Shown: piece by piece, positions 22,589 through 31,606 of the stretch
Numbering within the stretch: the first letter of the stretch is position 1
How the letters are laid out: every line of letters begins with the position of its first letter
From: Sulfurovum sp.
GTDB taxonomy: Bacteria > Campylobacterota > Campylobacteria > Campylobacterales > Sulfurovaceae
Direction: 5' to 3'
DNA: 64,000 nt
Assembly: GCA_030949325.1 (NCBI GenBank)
Contig: JAUZSQ010000084.1
Location: 1 to 64,000, forward strand
Position numbers and translations under genes: made by a program
Notes under the pieces: model-generated
What the model was told of the DNA's origin: nothing
What the model saw: the letters and a program-made list of their open reading frames with translations, nothing else
Databases searched by the model: none

Positions 22589-24677
22589 ATGATGCATGAC
22601 CTCAATGACGCTCAACTTTATTTCAACCGTGAACTCTCATGGCTTCAATTTAATTCACGCGTACTCGCACAAGCACTCGATGCTACCCTTCCCCCTTTGG
22701 AACGTCTGAAGTTTCTTGCTATCTATGGTACAAATTTGGATGAATTTTATATGATTCGGGTCGCAGGACTCAAAGCCCTCTATAAAGCAGGTATCCAAGA
22801 AATAGCTGCCGACAAACTCACCCCCAAAGAACAACTCCAACAAATACGCACCTACTTACACAAAGAGCATCAAGTCTTGGAACGCTGTTATACGGATATT
22901 ATCTCTGCTTTACATGAGAAGTCTGTCCATGTCAAAAACTATGAAGCCCTAAGCACAGAAGAGCAAGTAGAAGTAAGAGAACGCTTTTTCAATGAAATTT
23001 ATCCTGTAATTATCCCCATTGCCGTCGATGCCACGCATCCTTTCCCTCGTCTGAATAACCTAAGCTTCGGTTTGGCAATGACGCTTAGAGATGACTCACA
23101 AAACATCAAGCATGGACTGATTCGTATTCCTCGTATCTTGCCTAGATTTTTACAAATGGCTGATACCTTTATCCCTATAGAATCTGTGGTTGAGCATTTT
23201 GCATCAGAACTGTTCCCAGGGTTTACCAAGATAGCCTCTACGCCGTTTAGGGTGACGCGTAATGCTGATATAGCCATAGAAGAGGAAGAAGCTGATGATT
23301 TCTTGGAGATACTTCAAGAAGGACTTCGTTCACGAAACAAAGGCTCACTCATTCGCCTAGAACTCATCAAAGGAGCAGACAAAAAGCTCATTGACTTTCT
23401 ACTCTCTCATCTGAACCTTGATACCAAAGATATTTATACTTACAAAGATGTGCCTTTGCATCTTGGGAGTTTGTGGCAAATTGTAGCAGACCCTGCCCTA
23501 GCACACCTTGTTTATCCAGCATTTAATCCCAAAATCCTGCCTCCCCTAGACAGCGAAAATATTTTTGATGCGATGGACAAGCAAGATATATTGCTCTATC
23601 ATCCTTTTGATAGCTTTGAGCCTGTGATACAGTTTATCAAACAAGCAGCAGCTGACCCTGAGACTCTAGCCATACGCATGACTCTCTATCGTGCAGGACA
23701 AAAGTCTCCTATCGTCAAAGCACTGATTGACGCAGTACAAGATGGCAAACAAGTGATGGTACTCGTAGAACTCAAAGCACGGTTCGATGAAGAAAACAAC
23801 CTACGTTGGGCAAAAGCACTAGAAGAAGCAGGAGTCCATGTAGTCTATGGCATACCAGGACTCAAAGTCCATGCCAAGATTGCACAAGTCATCAAACGCA
23901 AGGCAAACAAGCTCAAAAGCTATGTACATCTAGCTACAGGAAATTACAATGCAGGTACAGCCAAAATCTATACGGATATGTCGTATTTTACTTCCAAAGA
24001 AATCTTTGGGAAAGATGCCACGCATTTCTTTCACTTTTTGACAGGATTTTCTACCCATACCAAACTCGATAGTATCTTTATGGCACCCAAGCAGATTAAA
24101 CCCAAGCTTCTCAAACTCATAGAAAAAGAATCTAGCTACAAAGTACAGGGGCATATTATCCTCAAAGCCAATTCTTTGGTAGATAAGGACATTATCAAAG
24201 CCCTCTACCAAGCCTCACAACAAGGCTGTAAAATCGACCTCATCATACGAGGGATTTGCTGTCTCAAACCTCAGGTAGCAGGAATTAGTGACAATATCAC
24301 TGTCTCTTCTTTGATAGGAAAATACCTCGAACATGCTAGAGTGTATTATTTTAAGCATGATAAAGTACAATCGTATATCTCTTCAGCAGACCTCATGCCT
24401 AGAAATCTTGTACGCCGTGTAGAGCTAATGACCCCTATTTTGGATGAGCCATTGAGCCAAAAAAATAGAACAGATTCTCACACTACAACTCAGCGACAAT
24501 ACCCTACGCTGGGAACTCCAAGCTGATGGGAACTATACAAAGATACCACTACTAGGCAAAAAAATCAATAGCCATGATATTTTGGAAAATCATGTAAGTA
24601 AAATACATGACAAAAGCAAAAAAGAAACCCCAGACTACCTAAGCCGTTTGGCAAACAAACTACTCAAAGACTCATAA
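22589..24677 (+). CDS. ppk1: Polyphosphate kinase 1 (frameshift near 24460)
   Basis: YFNRELSWLQFNSRVLAQA...YGTNLDEFYMIRVAGLK...THFFHFLTGFST. The C-terminus continues in another frame to LANKLLKDS* at 24677. Confidence 0.94.
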
Positions 24678-24699
24678 ATCAGAATACAAGGAAAAAACA

Positions 24700-25224
24700 A
24701 TGTTATTACACTTTAAAGAATGGACACCCACACTAGGACCCAACGCATGGGTAGCCCAAGGGGCATCGGTCATCGGACGTACCAATATCGGTGAAGACTC
24801 TGCGATATGGTTTGGCTGTGTCGTGCGTGGAGATGTACATTATATCTCTATTGGCGACCGAAGCAATATCCAAGACCTCAGCATGATTCACGTCACCCAT
24901 CACAAAAAAGCCGATATGAGCGATGGCAATCCGACTATTATAGGCAATGATGTCACGGTAGGGCATAGAGTCATGCTTCATGGCTGTACTATAGAAGATG
25001 CTTGTCTCATCGGTATGTCTGCTACGATACTTGATGGTGCTAGAATAGGCAAAGAGTCTATTGTAGGTGCATCTTCGTTGGTCACCAAAAACAAAGTCTT
25101 TCCTCCTAGAAGTCTCATCATGGGAAGCCCTGCTAAAGTCGTACGTTCACTCACAGATGCAGAAGTAGAAGAACTCTATGCCTCTGCTTCACGCTATGTA
25201 GCGTTTAAAAATGAATATCTCTAA
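24700..25224 (+). CDS. Gamma carbonic anhydrase-like (YrdA) hexapeptide protein
   Basis: GEDSAIWFGCVVRGDVHYISIGDRSNIQDLSMIHVTH...IIGNDVTVGHRVMLHGCTIED. Confidence 0.9.
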   Translation: MLLHFKEWTPTLGPNAWVAQGASVIGRTNIGEDSAIWFGCVVRGDVHYISIGDRSNIQDLSMIHVTHHKKADMSDGNPTIIGNDVTVGHRVMLHGCTIEDACLIGMSATILDGARIGKESIVGASSLVTKNKVFPPRSLIMGSPAKVVRSLTDAEVEELYASASRYVAFKNEYL

Positions 25225-25233
25225 GGATATACT

Positions 25234-25885
25234 ATGATACAAATTATCGGCAAAAGCTTCAAAGATATTTTTTCTCTTAGCGTACTAGTTTTTGTACTCA
25301 AGGTAACCCTGATTTCCCTAGCCATTAGTGTGAGCATACTGTGGCTATTTGGGGCAAATGTCAATAGCTTTATTGCTTCTTATCTCTCCTTCATACCGTG
25401 GGAATGGCTACAAACAACAGGAGCTTCCGTGGTCTCTATGACGATGATTTATATGATATTTATTATGATGATTTCTATTGTAACCTCTTTTATGGTAGAA
25501 CCCTTACTCATCAAACTCGCACAAAAGCATTACCCACACATCCCCGTAGTAGGAAGCCCAAAGATAAGTACCTCCATCTGGATAAGTCTCAAATCTTCTT
25601 TCGTCTTCTTATTGATATTTTTCTTTACCTTTCCTCTCATGTTTATCCCCTTACTAGGGGCTGTCTACATGCTATGGCTTTGGTCAATCTTGCTCAAAAA
25701 GCCTGCACTCTATGATGTCAGTAGCCTCTTTATCCAAAATAGCCCAAAATGTCACCAAAAAGAAATCAACGATGTTAGCCATGATAGCCTCAGGATTCAA
25801 CTATATCCCCATACTCAATGTCTTTGCTGCTGTCTTCGCACAGATTTTGTTTTTACACCATATTTTGGGTGAAGAGGAAGTTTAG
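25234..25885 (+). CDS. EI24-domain/CysZ-like membrane protein (frameshift near 25740)
   Basis: Multiple TM segments. The second frame supplies NVTKKKSTMLAMIASGFNYIPILNVFAAVFAQILFLHHILGEEEV*. Confidence 0.65.
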
Positions 25886-25969
25886 GACTCTTTCTTCTTC
25901 TCAACCTCCATTTTATTATGGCTTAACCTTTCGGTTACTCATTCTCATTTTGGCGAAGGTATTGAAAGC

Positions 25970-26086
25970 AATACCTTAGCCAATCTGATATCTTTACTGA
26001 AGAGTAGACTATTTTCTTCTTCTCTAGCCCCATTTACGGGGTTTGAACTTTTCAAAATATGCTCATTTTCATTTTACGAAGGCATT
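25970..26086 (+). repeat. MITE-like repeat, copy 1 (117 bp), preceded by an extra right-end fragment (~25935-25963)
   Basis: AATACCTTAGCCAA...CTCATTTTCATTTTACGAAGGCATT; homologous to the reverse complement of 34658-34776. Confidence 0.75.
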
Positions 26087-26323
26087 GAAAGAGGTATGAA
26101 ACCTCTCCAAGTCCGAAATCTATCCGAACGGTCGAACAGGTCTACTATGCACCTACAAAGTAAAACCACATATGTTGATACTGAGTATGGTTCCAACCAC
26201 TATGCACAAAAGTACATAGCTGAGCGTAACGGACTGAGAGTCCTACTGATTCACTCTCCTTATTCCAATATCATATTAGCTAAATCTTTATTTGATGGAT
26301 TTCTATGATGTTCAAGATACTCA

Positions 26324-26683
26324 TTAACCATCTCTTGACTTACATTTCCCGTACTCCATGCTCCATATCCTATCGCCCAAAATGCTTTCCCAATATTGTT
26401 TTGATAGTTCTTTAAACTCTTCCTGTAACTTTCTTGAACTTCGTCCTTTTAACTTCTTTACTATATCACTCACTGACACTTTTGGAGGATACTCTATATG
26501 CATATGGACATGGTCTTTACTTACCACTCCCTTTAATATTCTAATATCTTCGGCATCACATATTTGTATAATTATCTCTCTGCATCGCTTTTGTATATCA
26601 CCTTTCAAAACTCCATACCTATATTTTGTTACCCATACTATATGTACTTGTATTTGGCTTATTGTGTGATTTCCATTTCTCAT
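26324..26683 (-). mobile_element. tnpA: IS200/IS605-family TnpA-like Y1 transposase (C-terminus frameshifted)
   Basis: QIQVHIVWVTKYRYGVLKGDIQKRCREIIIQICDAEDIRILKGVVSKDHVHMHIEYPPKVSVSDIVKKLKGRSSRKLQEEF; HUH motif HVHMH. The other frame gives GYGAWSTGNVSQEMVNEYLEHH. Confidence 0.9.
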
Positions 26684-26755
26684 TCCACATTCTAACTTTT
26701 AACACATTCCTAGAAGCTAAAGCCTTGCACTAAAGTGCATAGTTTTGACTAGCGT

Positions 26756-28234
26756 GACTAGGACAATAAATTACCTAAAAGAAAAGATAGATTACCTCAT
26801 ACGCCAACAATTTACCTCCAAAAGTGAAAAACTAAACCCTAACCAACCAAGTCTGTTCGAAGATACTAAAGAGACAATCGAAGTAATAGAAGATGAAGAG
26901 ATTGAAATAACATTTAAACGAAAGAAAGGTGGAAGAACTTCACCACCTAAAGAGTTACCAAGAGTAAGAGTAGAACACGATATAGGTGATGAAGAGAAAG
27001 TGTGTAGTTGTGGTGACACAATGCATAGAGTAAAAGAGATAATATCAGAACAATACGATATCGTACCTGCAAAGTTCCAAGTCATAGAAAATGTTCGGTT
27101 CGTATATGGCTGTAGATGTGGAGAAAAACCAGTGACCACAGCATTAGCCCCATTCATACTCCCAAAGACACAAGTAACTGCTTCATTCTTAGCAACTATT
27201 GCCGTACAAAAATTTGAAGATGCATTGCCACTGTATGAGACAAGCCAAAATATTTAAAAATAGATTTGGGGTTCCATTTAGTGATACTACACTCTCCAAT
27301 TGGATGATAAAAGCTTCTGAGAAACTCAAACCTTTTAAGCAGAGACTTAAAGAGAGACTCTTAGAGAATGAATATATACAAGCAGATGAGACTACACTAC
27401 AAGTGGTGAATGCACACAAAAGCAAAGCAACGAAGAAATCCTATATATGGCTAGGTGTAGGAATGGATAAATATAAAGTAGTCTATATGCACTATGCCAA
27501 CAATAGAAGTGCCGTAGTAGCCTCTGAACTCTTTAAAGGTTTTAATGGCTATCTCCAAACAGATGGATATGCTGGATATAATGCTACAGTCCAAACAAAT
27601 GATATGACACATTTAGCGTGTTGGGCTCACGCGAGGAGAAAGTTTGCAGATATAGTCAAATCAGGAGTCAGTGACCTAGAAAGTAAGCGTTATGCACAAG
27701 AAGCCATAATACTTATACAAAAACTCTATAAAATAGAAAGAGAAATCAAAGATGACCCTCCTGATAAAAAACTACTCATCAGAAAAGAGAAATCTCAAGC
27801 TATCATCAACACCATAAGAGAATGGATTAACACAAAGTTCTATAAAGCACAAGAACTTGCTGGGGCTATTGCTAAAGCATTTGTGTATCTTAATAATCAA
27901 TTTGCTAAGTTAGAAGTCTATCTCACCGATGGCAGACTCAATATAGATAACAATGGAGCAGAGAACCATATAAGACCTATGGTACTTGGTAGGAAGAATT
28001 GGTTATTTGCTACATCTGTTAAAGGTGCTGAGGCTATTGCTACTTGGTATACTATTATTGAAACTGCAAAGGCGAATGGATTGGAACCATATCACTATTT
28101 GAAGTATCTTATGACTGAGTTTCCTTATTACCAAAGGGATGGTAGAGATATTGAAGCGTTGTTACCTTGGAATGTAAGTGATGATGGGGTAGTTAGGATT
28201 TCTTAGGGGTTGGTGGGGTTATTATGGGGGTTAC
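26756..28234 (+). mobile_element. IS66-family element, transposase N-terminally truncated and frameshifted near 27236
   Basis: ORFs 26745-27257 and 27199-28206: KSEKLNPNQPSLFEDTKE...CSCGDTMHRVKE...LPLYETSQ / FKNRFGVPFSDTTLSNWMIKASEKL...NNGAENHIRPMVLGRKNWLF. Right end GGGGGTTAC at 28234. Confidence 0.93.
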
Positions 28235-28384
28235 TGTAAATGATATATATTTTCTATAAGATTGGCTTCAAAGTTTTGAGCGTTTAGCGTATTTCTTTTT
28301 CTTTTTGTACATCGTTTGTAGGCTTGATAAATCTCTATATAGTCAAACATTTGTTTCCTTTCTTAAATTATAAACGCTTTTGGA

Positions 28385-28486
28385 CACAAGCTCTGTGGGT
28401 AACGCTAAAGCATCACATCCGAATTTTCCTCGGACACGACGGCTTTAGCCTCGTCATAGCTAAGAATAAAGCCATCACATCCAAAT
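28385..28486. repeat. REP-like palindromic repeat
   Basis: CGGACACGACGGCTTTAGCCTCGTC...AATAAAGCCATCACATCC; same core as the repeats at 29040-29177 and 29401-29428. Confidence 0.65.
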
Positions 28487-28493
28487 AATAATA

Positions 28494-29015
28494 TTAATCA
28501 TATATACTGTAAAATCGTCTATCACTATCTTCTAAACCTGCTTTAATCGTATTATTTTCTATATATCTATAAACAACATCAAAGTGTTTTTTATCTCTAA
28601 TGCTTTTATCATAAAATGATTTTGCCCAAAACTGACCTTTTTGATTCAATTTTTTATTGATTTCAAAAAGCCAATCCACCCTTTAATTTTCGTATGGCTT
28701 CACTCAAAGGCATTGTCTCTTTAAAAAGAATATGTATATGATTTGGCATAATGCTAAAACATATCAGTTCAAAAAGTTTTTTATCTTGTTTACGGATATA
28801 CTCTTTTGATAACGCTAAAATACTGTTATTTAAATACCTACCATGAGAAGAACTATCTAAGTATTTATCTATTTGATATTGTTTATTATGGTTTTCTATT
28901 GGTAAATTCATCACTCTTTTTAGATATTCATCAAGACTGTCTTTTGTACGAAAAGTTAAAAATTGATAATATCCATAATTTGAGATATGTGGTAAATTTT
29001 TATACAAAATACTCC
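28494..29015 (-). pseudogene. REP-associated (RAYT/Y1) transposase, frameshifted
   Basis: ISNYGYYQFLTFRTKDS...LICFSIMPNHIHILFKETMPLSEAIRKLKGG (28663-29208) continuing as WLFEINKKLNQKGQFWAKSFYDKSIRDKKHFDVVYRYIENNTIKAGL (28494-28679). Confidence 0.85.
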
Positions 29016-29028
29016 TTTTTGGTGAGAC

Positions 29029-29177
29029 TAAAGTCTCACATCCAATAACTTTCTCTTTCGGACACGATGGCTTTAGCCTCGTCTTGAGTAATGCTGAAGC
29101 ATCACATCCAATAATTTTCTCTTTCGGACATGATGGCTTTAGCCTCGTCTTCGGTGAGACTAAAGCCATCATGTCCG
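29029..29177. repeat. REP-like repeats: two direct copies ending in an 18-bp perfect palindrome
   Basis: CACATCCAATAAY-TTTCTCTTTCGGACAYGATGGCTTTAGCCTCGTCTT twice; CGGACATGATGGCTTTAG (29125-29142) is a perfect inverted repeat of CTAAAGCCATCATGTCCG (29160-29177). Confidence 0.85.
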
Positions 29178-29192
29178 ATAATTTAATTATTA

Positions 29193-29327
29193 TCCTGCTC
29201 TCACACAACGAACATATTTACTATTGTTCTTATTGTTGTTGTTCGTATTACCATTGTTGAAATTCACATTCCAAGCATTGTTAGTATTACTCGCATTGCT
29301 AGTAGAACTCCAATAGTTGCTAGAGAT
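29193..29327 (-). other. DGR template repeat (TR)
   Basis: 135-bp ungapped near-copy of 29869-30003. The minus-strand reading is dense in AAY codons (SSNYWSSTSNASNTNNAWNVNFNNGNTNNNNKNNSKYVRCVRAG*). All 14 differences from the VR are at coding-strand A in this copy. Confidence 0.93.
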
Positions 29328-29400
29328 TAAGTTTTTCTCTTTAGCTTTTATAGTAAAAAGTGTTACTACAAAAGTGTCAAAGACTCTATACCACTAAACT

Positions 29401-29428
29401 AGAGACGAGGCTAAAGCCATCGTCTCCG
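29401..29428. repeat. REP-like repeat between avd and TR
   Basis: GAGACGAGGCTAAAGCCATCGTCTC: self-palindromic, same core as neighbouring repeats. Confidence 0.6.
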
Positions 29429-29482
29429 AATTCAATGGTGGAAAAACTGCACAATATTTTGGTACTCTTTCAAAAGACAGTA

Positions 29483-29836
29483 TCATTTTGAAATTCTCGC
29501 CGTACTTTTCAGCCATCCTTGGGCTTGGATAACTACTGCCATCGTAAGCTTAGAAACCTGCTCAAACTGCTTTAAACCATTAAAAGCTTTAAGTTCTTGA
29601 CATACTCTAATGAGCATCTTTAACTCTTCACATTTATCTCGTAATTGTTCTAACTCCTTTTGTCTATTTTGAGCCATATTGGCTCTTTGAATGATAAACA
29701 TTATCTCTTTACTATAAAGTCTCAAATCCAAACCAATACTATATTTTTCGTATCTATCAAAGCCTTTTACTATCTTTTCGATATAAACCACAAGGTTCAA
29801 AGCAGATTTAAAAATCGGTAAATTATCATAATACAT
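29483..29836 (-). CDS. avd: DGR accessory variability determinant (Avd)-like four-helix bundle protein
   Basis: LPIFKSALNLVVYIEKIVKGFDRYEKYSIGLDLRLYSKEIMFIIQRANMAQNRQKELEQLRDKCEELKMLIRVCQELKAFNGLKQFEQVSKLTMAVVIQAQGWLKS; lies between VR and TR as in canonical DGRs. Confidence 0.88.
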   Translation of the reverse strand: MYYDNLPIFKSALNLVVYIEKIVKGFDRYEKYSIGLDLRLYSKEIMFIIQRANMAQNRQKELEQLRDKCEELKMLIRVCQELKAFNGLKQFEQVSKLTMAVVIQAQGWLKSTARISK

Positions 29837-29862
29837 ATTTTTCCTTTAAAGTAAAAAAGTGA

Positions 29863-30321
29863 CTATTGTCCTGCTCTCACACAACGAACATAGAAACTAT
29901 TGCTCTTATTGTAGTAGTACGTATTACCATTGTAGAAATCCACATACCAAGCATAGCTAGTATAACTCGCATTGCTAGTAGAACTCCAATAGTAGCTAGA
30001 GATAGTATTTTGAAATTGACTATCAATACTAGGACTATATTTGCCATTATCCACGATAAAGAGTAACTCTTTGACCGTAGGCAATCGCCATCCTCCACCA
30101 CCTAAGCTAAGGTTAGAACAATAGGTAGAAGCTGTATCACCACTCGTATTAGCATAATTTCCTGCGTCATAATTGGCTTGTGTCACCCAAGGCTTTGATA
30201 CCGTTTCATTGTCTTGCCATTCTAAATTTGTGACATGGTCTGTGACTATGCCGTAGGTATCATTTCTTGTGTATTGTGGTGTTGTAAAATGTACCCCAAA
30301 GTCAAGACCAATAAAATCCAA
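29863..30321 (-). CDS. DGR target protein, DUF1566/Lcl C-terminal (C-type-lectin-like) domain; possibly the 3' part of a larger gene split by IS3
   Basis: YTRNDTYGIVTDHVTNLEWQDNE...GGGGWRLPTVKELLFIVDNGKYSPSIDSQFQNTISSYYWSSTSNASYTSYAWYVDFYNGNTYYYNKSNSFYVRCVRAGQ*. Confidence 0.88.
   Translation of the reverse strand: MDFIGLDFGVHFTTPQYTRNDTYGIVTDHVTNLEWQDNETVSKPWVTQANYDAGNYANTSGDTASTYCSNLSLGGGGWRLPTVKELLFIVDNGKYSPSIDSQFQNTISSYYWSSTSNASYTSYAWYVDFYNGNTYYYNKSNSFYVRCVRAGQ
29869..30003 (-). repeat. DGR variable repeat (VR)
   Basis: Paired with TR at a constant offset of 676 nt. Differences on the coding strand (TR to VR): 10 A>T, 3 A>G, 1 A>C, no non-A substitution. The invariant TATGTTCGTTGTGTGAGAGCAGGA 3' end is IMH-like. 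Confidence 0.93.
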
Positions 30322-30323
30322 TT

Positions 30324-31604
30324 CCTTATTCCACCTCAGGATGCTACATCTAGTAACATTTCCCTACTCTGAAATACCTGATTATTCACCCCTTTAAAAT
30401 ACATTTCATCAGGAGTAGCATAGTCCAAAGTTTGATGAAGTCTTTCTGTGTTGTAAATATTGATATACTTTCCTATCCCTGTTCTAGCTTCTTTGATGGT
30501 CGAGTAGCTTTGAGGATAAACATCTTCATATTTAAGTGACCTCCAAAATCGTTCAATTACAATATTGTCAGTCGCTCTTCCTTTTCCATCCATTGAAATA
30601 GAAATATTGTTATCAACTAATATTTGAATATGCTCTTTTGCTGTATATTGAGAACCTTGGTCTGTGTTAAATATCTCAGGTTTATCATACTGCTCCAAGG
30701 CTTCTTTCAGTACCCCAGTTGTGAGTGATACATCCATCGTATTTGAGAGCTTCCAAGAGAGTATCTTTTTGGTGTTCCAATCAATGACTGCGGACCAAAT
30801 AGACAAAGCCTTTGTCCAATTTGATATAGGTAATATCGGTACTCCAAACTTGATTGGGTTTATCAATAACCACTTGATTTTTATCATTCTTAAATGCCTT
30901 CAATAAATATGGATATTTCTGATGCTCTTTATTGGCTATGGTTGTCTTAGGCTTCGGATATAAGGCGATGATACCCATGAGCTTCATTGCAGTCCTAACC
31001 TTCTTTCGTCCGATGGTAAAGCCAAATCTACCTAACAGTTTATGCACTCTTCTATGTCCATAATAGGGATACTTTGTATAGATTTTATCTATCACATTGA
31101 GTATCTCTTGACCTGTATCACTACTGAATGGTACTACTGCTTTATAATAGATTGAACTCTTAGGAATACTCAATAGTTTTAGCTGTGTATTTTTGGATAT
31201 TTCAAGCCCAGTTTCCAGTAGTTCTTTTCTACTTTTAGAGGATACCGAGCTTTTTAGCTTTCCCACGACGAAGTCTCTCTCTACTATCACTTCACCCAGC
31301 TTTTTTGAAGTTGCATCTTTCTCTCTTTCAAGAGTTTCAATCTGTTCTTTATACTCTTTGACCACTGCACTTTTATCAAATGCTAGTGAAGCATTTTCTA
31401 AAAATTGCTTTTTCCAATTTTGGAGACTCTTAGGTAAAACTTCATAACTACTGGCTATCTCATTGAGGGTCCTTTCTTCTCTCAGAACTTCCACTACTAA
31501 TTTGGCTTTATACTCTGCACTATATGTTTTTCTTTTTCTACTCATTTTATACCCCTTGCTTTATTATTTATATTTTAGCATTTTATTGCTTTTTTGGAAT
31601 AATG
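30324..31604 (-). mobile_element. IS3-family insertion sequence (OrfA/OrfB)
   Basis: ORF 30781-31545 (MSRKRKTYSAEYKAKLVVEVLREERTLNEIAS...HRRVHKLLGRFG) and 30336-30887 (DWNTKKILSWKLSNTMDVSLTTGVLKEAL...FNTDQGSQYTAKEH...IERFWRSLKYEDVYPQ). Ends CCTTATTCCA/TGGAATAATG, flanked by ATT (30321-30323 and 31605-31607). Confidence 0.93.
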
Positions 31605-31606
31605 AT

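Noticed and set aside
26096-26308. 70-aa ORF MKPLQVRNLSERSNRS... as a protein gene
   Set aside because: It lies in the non-coding flank of the IS200-like element and next to MITE-like repeat copy 1; more likely element end sequence. A guide-RNA role was considered but no TnpB is present.
1-28234. Composite transposon formed by the two IS66 copies
   Set aside because: The interval contains ~26 kb of ordinary housekeeping genes, one copy is cut by the window edge and the other is 5'-truncated. Two independent insertions are simpler.
29193-29327. The TR could be the remnant of a second DUF1566 gene rather than a template repeat
   Set aside because: All 14 differences from the VR are at TR adenines, homology stops at the VR boundaries with no upstream DUF1566 sequence, and an Avd-like gene lies between the two copies. 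A decayed paralogue would not give this pattern.
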